The notes under the pieces: model-generated
What the model saw: the letters and a program-made list of their open reading frames with translations, nothing else
The model's database searches: none
Told to the model about the DNA's origin: nothing
In this document: piece after piece, positions 57,541-64,000 of the stretch
Numbering within the stretch: position 1 is the first letter of the stretch
Layout: each line of letters starts with the position of its first letter
Position numbers and translations under genes: made by a program
DNA from: Pyropia yezoensis
Taxonomy: Eukaryota > Rhodophyta > Bangiophyceae > Bangiales > Bangiaceae
Reading direction: 5' to 3'
NCBI GenBank assembly: GCA_009829735.1
Contig: CM020618.1
Coordinates: 35,006,894 to 35,070,893, forward strand
Length of the DNA: 64,000 nt

Positions 57541-59484
57541 ATGGCGACTCCGGGAGTGGAGACGGACTCTCTTGCCGAGCGCATGGAGGACACCTCCTAC
57601 GGTGCAGCACCCGCCGGGACTTCCGGCGGGGGCTCCGCGATCGCTCCGGGGGATGGGACTCCCGCGTCACCCGGCTTTGGGTTGACGGCGGGATCTCCCC
57701 CGGAGGCGGGACAAGTTGTCCCGCGTGAGGCCTTGGGGCGGTGGTTTTACCCCGCTTGGCCTCTCTATGAGGAGGGGTTGACTGTTCTTCGCTGTGGCCG
57801 ACTTGGCGCAGCGATGGGCCGGGTGTGGGACCGTCTACGGGAGAAGTATCCCCGTAGGGTCGGGTTCCCTGCCGGCTTCAGGACTGACCAGTTTGCCTTC
57901 CTGGACGATGAGGAGGTTGAGGACGTTCAGCGGGCCAAGGCCATGGTGGACCGCGGGGGAACTATCCCGGGTCCCGGCGACTTGCCAACCTTCACGTGGG
58001 ACGCTGTGGCAACTCGCCCACCGTACCTCCACGAGGCCGATCCGCACACTCATCACTTTGATGTGCGGATGGAGAAAGACTTCCGGCGAGGTCCCTACTT
58101 GGTGACCTCGGCTCAACTTGAGTTTCCTCAACAGTCTGCTGCCAGTAAGGAGCAGTACTATCCGAAGAAGCCCGAGTGGTGGCCTCAAGTTGAGGTCCCC
58201 TACGGGTTCCCGGCGTTGTTGCCACGGTTGCTTGACCACTTCGGCTCCGTCATGTTGACGGCTGGCCCTGATCACCTGGTGTGGGCCATGTTGGCCACCG
58301 AGTGGCTCCTCGAGGTCATGTCGACCTGGGTGTCTTGTGTTCAGCGGCGGGGGATGCTCTGGCATCTCCCCCTCCGGCTCATCCAAGGATTGGAACAGCT
58401 CACCCCTCAGCTAGTTGCTGAGGGGTGCTCATCAGGACAACTCAGTCTACTTGAGGAGATGCTCCGGCTCCATAAGTTTATCGAGTGGGAGAGCATTGAG
58501 CACAAGTTGCGCCGCCCCACTCGTGGGCCCAAGGACGATGGCGCACTTCGCCAGTTCGTGTGGGTCGCTCGTGAACTTCACGACGGCCGTGTGGTCCTAC
58601 GAGAGGGGTTGGGCATCGGGGACTACCCGTATGCCCCGGGGGTGGATCGCCACACTGCGCCACCCCCGGACAAGCCCATAGTTATGGCTGTGCCCTCATA
58701 TGATGACCATATGACTCAATCCACTGCGGGGGCCCCAAGTCGGGGTCGCAGTTACACCCGGGTCCCGCCACCTCGGCGTGCCCCTCCGCTTCCTCCTGTC
58801 CCCTACCAGCCGGACGGGGACATCCCGATTAGCGTGGCCGTTGAGTCGTCCACCCCGGTGTCCCCCAACTTGGGGGCCACCCTCCTGACGGTATACCCCA
58901 AGTTGGTGTTGCCGCCCACGCCTCTCACCTCAGAGATGATGATCACCACGTTGGTGCGCACCATTTCCTGGTTGGCCGCGTCGACCGCAACCCTTCAAAG
59001 TTCCGAGACTCCTCAACTTGAGGAGCGCGTTCGTACTGCGGTGGCGACCGCGAGTTGCGAGTCGGTGGCGGAGTTTATGACAGCCGAGTTGGCTCGTATT
59101 GGGGCTATTATGCCCCAGCCAGCCCCACTTGGGCGTGGCAAACGTCGCGCGAGCCGGGCATACTCGCCTCCTCGCCGTCGTCGCCGACACTCGCGGCGCT
59201 CTCCCTCCGTGTCGGAAGACGAGTTGTCTTACTCCGTCTCGGAGTCCTCGACTCCGTCAGAGTCGGAGTCGGTCCGGCGTCTGCGTCGCCAACTTGCGCG
59301 CAAGACCAAGCAGAAGAGTAGCCGCGGTCGTCGCCACTTGCGCGACCGTGAGGGGTGCGGCGGTTCCGACTTGGAGCCGCCGCCCCCTCCGACTGGTGAG
59401 GAGCGGTATCGCCGTGGGTCTCGCCGCTCGCCTCTACGTGAGGGCGAGGGCCGTGTGGTGGGAGAGTCTAGCATGCATGCCTAG
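57541..59484 (+). CDS. A4 antisense ORF (aORF), intact, 647 aa
   Basis: Same length as the A3 aORF with scattered substitutions and no indel. ATG 57541 follows the 10-1-10 palindrome (57518-57538) by two bases. It has a Gly/Pro head, the core LGRWFYPAWPLYEEGL, YYPKKPEWW, VEVPYGF, HFGSV and RRGMLWHLP, a Pro linker, the helical block and an Arg/Ser-rich tail (SESSTPSESESVRRLRRQ). The leader 57409-57540 continues from 46820 across D, so D blocks any transcript starting in the A4 LTR. It stayed open although pol in the same copy has a frameshift, a duplication and a stop. Confidence 0.88.
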   Translation: MATPGVETDSLAERMEDTSYGAAPAGTSGGGSAIAPGDGTPASPGFGLTAGSPPEAGQVVPREALGRWFYPAWPLYEEGLTVLRCGRLGAAMGRVWDRLREKYPRRVGFPAGFRTDQFAFLDDEEVEDVQRAKAMVDRGGTIPGPGDLPTFTWDAVATRPPYLHEADPHTHHFDVRMEKDFRRGPYLVTSAQLEFPQQSAASKEQYYPKKPEWWPQVEVPYGFPALLPRLLDHFGSVMLTAGPDHLVWAMLATEWLLEVMSTWVSCVQRRGMLWHLPLRLIQGLEQLTPQLVAEGCSSGQLSLLEEMLRLHKFIEWESIEHKLRRPTRGPKDDGALRQFVWVARELHDGRVVLREGLGIGDYPYAPGVDRHTAPPPDKPIVMAVPSYDDHMTQSTAGAPSRGRSYTRVPPPRRAPPLPPVPYQPDGDIPISVAVESSTPVSPNLGATLLTVYPKLVLPPTPLTSEMMITTLVRTISWLAASTATLQSSETPQLEERVRTAVATASCESVAEFMTAELARIGAIMPQPAPLGRGKRRASRAYSPPRRRRRHSRRSPSVSEDELSYSVSESSTPSESESVRRLRRQLARKTKQKSSRGRRHLRDREGCGGSDLEPPPPPTGEERYRRGSRRSPLREGEGRVVGESSMHA

Positions 59485-59595
59485 TTGGCAGCTGCCTTTA
59501 TTGTGAGAGTGTGAGGGTTAAGGCTGTAGTTAAAAGCCACTCTGCGTACCACTTCGACTTCAAGCACTCTCTTGGCACTGTTACTCGGCCTTCCC
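59485..59595. other. Convergent spacer in A4
   Basis: 111 bp as in the other A copies. At its pol end a perfect 11-bp hairpin (59588-59598 with 59602-59612, loop CGT) overlaps the pol stop codon. Confidence 0.6.
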
Positions 59596-60940
59596 TCACG
59601 TTGAGGGAAGGCTGTTAGGATCTATCTCATTCCGGGCACAGTATGCCCGGACCTTCTGAGCGGGAAGGTCCTCCACATACTCCCACGTATCATCCTTGGC
59701 TTTGTAGCCAAACCAACGCACCCCCAACATGAGGCGGTCAGTGTCTTCATCCCATCCGTGGTCGATGAACTTATCGAACACGTACTCCTGCGGGCCCTGT
59801 TTGGCCGCGGGCAGTGAGGGGAGGCGCCACGCTTCCAACGCACGCGCCCAAGCTGGGTCGCCTGCTGGCGGTGGTGCAACTTTCACCACGTCCTGTCCGT
59901 TCACTGTGCGGACCCCATCGTCACTTTCGATGGTAAAGCGCCGCCCATCAGTACGAAGGACCTGGTACGGCCCCTTTGTCTGGAATACCAACTTACCCCC
60001 AGTTGGGGTGTGCGAGTGTACCAGCACCCAGTCACCCTGCTCGGGGACATGCTTAGCATTGCGCACCTTTTTGTCAAAGGTACGCTTGTAGCGCTTTTGT
60101 GCTTTGTCCATCTCAGCCCTGACTTTAGGGATGAGGTGCTCCAGCCTAGCAGCGAACTCCGCCTTACTCTCAGTAGGGGTAGGCGTACTGCCACTACCCT
60201 CCCCAGTTTGGAGCGACCGCCGCACGGCAATAGACCGCACACGACGGGGGGTCACAAAAGCGAGGGGTACTTCCCCTGTAGATGAGTGAACCTGCGAATT
60301 GTAGGCAGTTGTAAGGATAGAAATGTATTGGTCCCACGTCTTCACGTGCTCACTCACATAGTGGCGCAGCTGCCTAACAATAGTTTTGTTGAAGCGCTCC
60401 ACCTGCCCATTAGTTTGTGGGTGGTAGGGGGTGGCATAGTTTGCCTTAACCCCCAACATATCCAGCACTCCCTGAAACAGTACGGACGCAAATTGCGGTC
60501 CATTGTCCGATAGTGTACTATCTGGGATGCCATACGCGGCAACCCAGTGATCTAGGAAGGCTGACACGACCGACATGGCCGTGATCTCTGCCAGTGGGAT
60601 CGCTCGCGTAAGTTTCGTGAAGCGGTCACAGATGACCAGGAGGTACTGGTTGCCCTCCTCGGTCACTGGCAGTGGCCCAAGGATGTCCATTGCCAACGCG
60701 GCAAAAGGGCTCCTTGGCCGGGGGAAATAGCATAGCCGTACTAGGCCGCCGTTCCATCAGACGGTTCTGTGCACAACTTGTGCAGGCAGCCACCCAACTG
60801 TAGATGTCCACCACCATGGACGGCCAGTAGTACCTGGTCCTCAGGGTCTGGTACAGTTTACTAGACCCCAGGTGTCCACTAGTGGGAGCGTTGTGCTCCC
60901 TCTCAAGGATACTGTCCTTGAGGGATGCGGGGACGACAAG
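59596..60940 (-). pseudogene. pol: A4 pol downstream part: integrase and chromodomain, frameshifted
   Basis: It follows the shared TAA (60943-60941). The HHCC finger and CTSC are present; then the extra T (CCCTTTTGCC on the - strand, near 60704) shifts the frame before MDILGPLP, as in A2. After the shift the frame is open through LSDNGPQF, NGQVERFNK and the chromodomain to TGA 59598-59596. Here the catalytic-Glu block reads NGQVERFNK, the usual form, while A2 and A3 have NAHAERFNK. Confidence 0.9.
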
Positions 60941-63617
60941 TTATTCGGTCCCCTGAATTACCTTCCTCCTCAAGAGGAGGCCATTGTCTCCGATGAAGAA
61001 CCGCGTCTCCGCCAGCGTATCTAGCGTATCCCTCTGCGACTTGCAGAAGGAGTCCTCGGCCTGGGCCTTCACCACCTCGTCCAGGGACAGGGGCAAGTAC
61101 TTCTTGTTCCCTGGCGCCTCGGGGTTCAACGCCTGACCCGAGCGCGTGACTACCCCCACGATGGGGATGTCCTCATCGACTGGGTTAGTGTCCAGCCCCT
61201 CGGTGGGTACCCGAGAAAGGCCATCGGCAAGGGCATGTTGCCTGCCAGGTCGGTACTCAATGTCAAAGTTGACGGGTGCCAGTCGCACCCTCCACCGGTT
61301 GAGACGAGTGTTCGTACAGTCCGTCTTAAAGATGAACTGCAACGCGCGGTGGTCACAGCGGATGAGGAACTTCTCGCCCTCTAGGTAGTGACGAAGTGAC
61401 GTCACCGCCCACACCACTGCGAGTCCTTCCAACTCGGTGACTCCGTAGTTCTTCTCGGCCGAGTTCAGCCCCTTATTAAAGTATCCCACCGGCAAGTACT
61501 CCTTGTCCGGCTGCTGCTGAAGCAACACACAACCAAGTTGGTCGTAGCTGGCATCCACATCCAGGATGTAGTGGCCTCCCAACCTGGGAATAGCCAAGAT
61601 GGGCGGCTTCAGCAGAAGGTCCCGAAGAGTCTCAAAGGATTCCTGCTCCACCCGACTTGGGGGAGGCAGGTTCTTCTGTAACGTTGAGCTCACTAGCTCA
61701 TTCAACGGCTTCGCCACCCTGGCGAAGCCCTTGGTGAAACGTCGGTACACGTTACACATCCCGAGGAAGCTCCTCATCTGGGTCTGGGTCCGGGGGTACT
61801 GAGCCTTACGAATGGCCCTCAAGTTCTTCTCGTTAACACTGAGACGCCCCGGACGGACAACATGTCCCAAGTACTCCACCTCTTGAGTGAAGAGGTGGCA
61901 CTTACTCGCCTTCAGTGACACATCGGCGTCAGCAAGTAGCTTGAACACCTGGCCAAGATGGCCAATGTGTTCCTCCGGACTTCGGGAGAACACAATGATA
62001 TCGTCTAGGTACACAAGACAGATCTGCCACCGTACTCCGGCCAGAATCATGTCCATAGCGCGCTGGAAAGTTGCCGGCGCGTTACGCAGACCAAACGGTA
62101 GGCGCTTGCACTGGTAGGTACCACAGTGACAGGTAAAGTTAGTTTTGTGCCTTTTTTCCGGGGCAATGGGAACTTGCCGGTACCCCGCGTTACAGTCCAG
62201 GGTAGAGAACACGTTCGCCTCCCCCAGAGAGTCCAGACAGTCATCCACCCTAGGTAGGGGATAACTGTCTTTCACCGTGCTCTCGTTGAGCTTACGGTAG
62301 TCGATACAGAACCGGGGGGTCCCATCAACTTTGGGGACGATAACCACCGGACTCGCCCACTCGGCGTTGCTGGCCTCGATCACATCGAGGGCCTCCATGC
62401 GAGCGACCTGCTCCGATCACATCGAGGGCCTCCATGCGAGCAACTTGCTCCCTAACGAGGGCCCTTGAACGGGGTCCTCCCCTATACGGTTGTTGGCGTA
62501 TAGGGGGTGCACCGGGCTTCAACTCGATCCGGTGTTGGGTAGCTCTCATGAGTCCCAATTGACCATCCCACAACTTGTGATATTGGTCCAAGAGGCGTTC
62601 AACTTGAACCCTCAACCTGGGGGGGACACCCTCCATGTTCACATGGGGTCGAGGAGAGGCGGCCGACTTGGCTTGATGCTTCTCCTTTCCGGACTTCAGG
62701 TCGCTACTTGCGCCCGCGTCGAGGGTGACCGCTACTACCGGTCCCTCGTGTTGGTCGATATAGCCGAACTTGGCTCCCGACTTGAAGTACTTGGGCGACG
62801 AGCTCAGGTTCATCACCTGGATCCTCCACGGGACTCCGGCTTTGGAGTCCATCGTGCCAAGGGCAACATGCACTTGGTGCTTGCGAGCAAGACGGGGGTG
62901 AGGGTGCACCAACCCGTTCCCCGAAAAATCAGTTACAACGTCAACGTGCGCCACCGAGTTGGGGGGCAACGTGACTTTTCGGGCTAAACGCAGGGTAGCA
63001 GTAAACCCTTCCCTCACAGAGCAAACAGGCTTCGACTGTGAGACTATCACAGGAGCCACAGACTTTCCCTTACCGGGGATGGGAATAGTGTCCCCATTCA
63101 TCAACTTGACCCAGTACTCGGGGCCACAAATCAAAGGCACTTGTGTTACAACATAAGGGGTACCCAGAAGCAGGGGTACCGATATATTCTCAACTACACC
63201 ATAGGTCACGTCGACCTCATGGGTCCCCAACCTAGTTGGTAGGGTCACGGCACCAACGATGGGAAGTACCCCACCATTGATGTCAATGACACGGTCGGCC
63301 TTAGACCTCCAGCGTTGGAGCTTCACCTCCTTTGGTAATAGCGACTTGCGTATCAAGGAGGCTCCTGACCCGGTATCAAGTACGATACGGGCACAACAGG
63401 TGCGGCCGGGGGCAAGTTGCACCCGTCCAGCCACCTGGAAGTTCTCACCCGTGAGCACCGCGATGACCCGACGTGGGTTTACGTTCTTGGGGAGTCCTAC
63501 CCGAGGTGGGCGGACTCCCTTAGGTCGCCGCAGTATCCGGCACGGTTGATTCGACCTCTTGACCCACTTGGCCGAGGCTGCCGTTGTGAGCTTCGGACGA
63601 CCAGCCCCAACGGTCAT
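60941..63617 (-). pseudogene. pol: A4 pol upstream part: protease, RT, RNase H with a 37-bp duplication
   Basis: ATG 63617 overlaps the gag stop. Protease LDTGSGAS, RT CIDYRKLNE, FSTLDCNAGYR (the Trp of the usual GYW is Arg here), YLDD and RNase H LDVDASYDQLG are all recognisable. A tandem duplication at 62378-62451 shifts the frame near the start of RT. The ORF ends VIQGTE then TAA at the RNase H/integrase border, as in A2 and A3. Confidence 0.92.
62378..62451. repeat. 37-bp tandem duplication in A4 RT
   Basis: GATCACATCGAGGGCC... occurs at 62378-62414 and again at 62415-62451 with two differences. It is absent from A2 and A3. 37 is not a multiple of three, so it breaks the frame. Confidence 0.92.
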
Positions 63618-63626
63618 TCGTTTCCC
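63581..63626 (-). promoter_or_regulatory. Putative -1 frameshift signal of A4
   Basis: GGGAAAC at 63626-63620 and the same hairpin as A3 at 63613-63581, with a 6-nt spacer. Confidence 0.7.
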
Positions 63627-64000
63627 GCCGACTTGGCGTCCGAATCTGAGGGCGGGGAGGAAGACGACGAGTCCGAGGACGACGTGTCCGCCTCCTCCGC
63701 CGAGGGTGTGGCGACCGCGACGACCGGTCGAGACCCACCCTCGCGGCGTGAACGTACTTCATTCGTAGCCGACTTCTTACTCGCATTCCTAACAAGTTGT
63801 TTGATGCGTTTACTCAACTTGGGGCAATCATATGCCCAGTGTCCATCGGAGTTGCAGTTCCAACACCGATGGTCTGTTCCGGGAGGGGTCTTCCCAACTG
63901 GGGAAGACGAAGAGGTACCCTGGGAAGCTCCCACGGCAGCTACCACCCTCTCCTTGCGGATTCGGCGTGCCTCTCTCAACTCTCTGGCTTGGCGCGCCTC
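63614..64000 (-). pseudogene. gag: A4 gag, C-terminal part (runs off the window)
   Basis: The last 387 nt of gag: the basic AREL/AREARRIRKE helix, the intact zinc knuckle CWNCNSDGHWAYDC, the Ser/Asp-rich tail and SAGNE. No stop is seen in the visible part. The rest of gag, the primer site and the 5' LTR lie beyond the window, so the state of the whole gene is unknown. Confidence 0.88.

Larger units (their letters stand above)
1059..64000 (+). mobile_element. Family A chromovirus copy A2, host of four nested insertions
   Basis: A2 is the backbone of the window. Its own parts are 1059-2938, 11644-14595, 23978-25320 and 44900-46145. They read in order 5' LTR, primer site, gag, pol and the start of the convergent aORF; the aORF N-terminus and 3' LTR lie beyond 64000. 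It is interrupted by B (in gag), A3 (in the RNase H region of pol), the C pair (before the pol chromodomain) and A4 (in the aORF). With the insertions and duplicated TSD bases removed, gag is 1946 nt and pol 3985 nt, against 1947 and 3984 nt in A3. A2 is decayed, with a gag frameshift, three private pol stops and an integrase frameshift. Confidence 0.93.
46146..64000 (-). mobile_element. Family A chromovirus copy A4, 5' end outside the window
   Basis: Inserted in the A2 aORF in opposite orientation. In the window are its 3' LTR (46146-46614), the aORF leader (split by D at 46820/57404), an intact aORF, pol and the end of gag. Pol is 4022 nt, which is the A3 length plus a 37-bp duplication and one extra T. 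It shares the RNase H/integrase TAA with A2 and A3 and the extra T with A2. Confidence 0.93.

Overview
This is eukaryotic nuclear DNA, GC-rich, made entirely of LTR retrotransposons. I see no host gene, rRNA or functional tRNA gene. Every base can be assigned to copies of four related Ty3/gypsy chromovirus families, here called A, B, C and D. Each family has LTRs, a tRNA-type primer site, gag with a CCHC knuckle, and pol in the order protease, reverse transcriptase, RNase H, integrase, chromodomain. Chromoviruses occur in plants, algae, fungi and some animals. The extra antisense ORF recalls plant-lineage elements, so a bryophyte, lycophyte or alga is my guess, but the sequence does not settle the host.

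The copies are nested like Russian dolls, and 5-bp target-site duplications (TSDs) prove each step that can be checked. A1 (1-1058, + strand) is a fragment interrupted by A2. A2 (+, from 1059 to beyond the window) was itself hit four times: by B in gag (2939-11638, TSD ATCAG), by A3 in pol (14596-23972, - strand, TSD ACTGG), by a tandem C pair in pol (25321-44894, TSD CGCTT), and by A4 in its antisense ORF (46146 to beyond the window, - strand). D (46821-57403, - strand, TSD CACCT) then landed in A4. Removing the insertions gives an A2 pol of 3985 nt against 3984 nt in A3, differing by one visible extra T.

Three of the four families (A, C, D) carry a long additional ORF on the opposite strand between pol and the 3' LTR, tail-to-tail with pol. 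These aORF proteins (647, 705 and about 773 residues) share a recognisable core, so they look like one unnamed protein family. In the A copies the aORF frame is unbroken while gag and pol have decayed. All four families also end gag with the same in-frame GGGAAAC slippery heptamer a few bases before the stop, with pol in the -1 frame. In family A, and more weakly in B, a hairpin follows at the spacing expected for -1 ribosomal frameshifting.

Other points: three A copies share a TAA exactly between RNase H and integrase; all families share a primer-site sequence; short perfect inverted repeats are dense in coding and non-coding parts; and the C tandem contains a 500-N scaffold gap with one-base length differences clustered around it, suggesting consensus errors or an assembly duplication. 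C is the youngest insertion (outer LTRs identical by eye) and has intact gag, pol and aORF between its two units.
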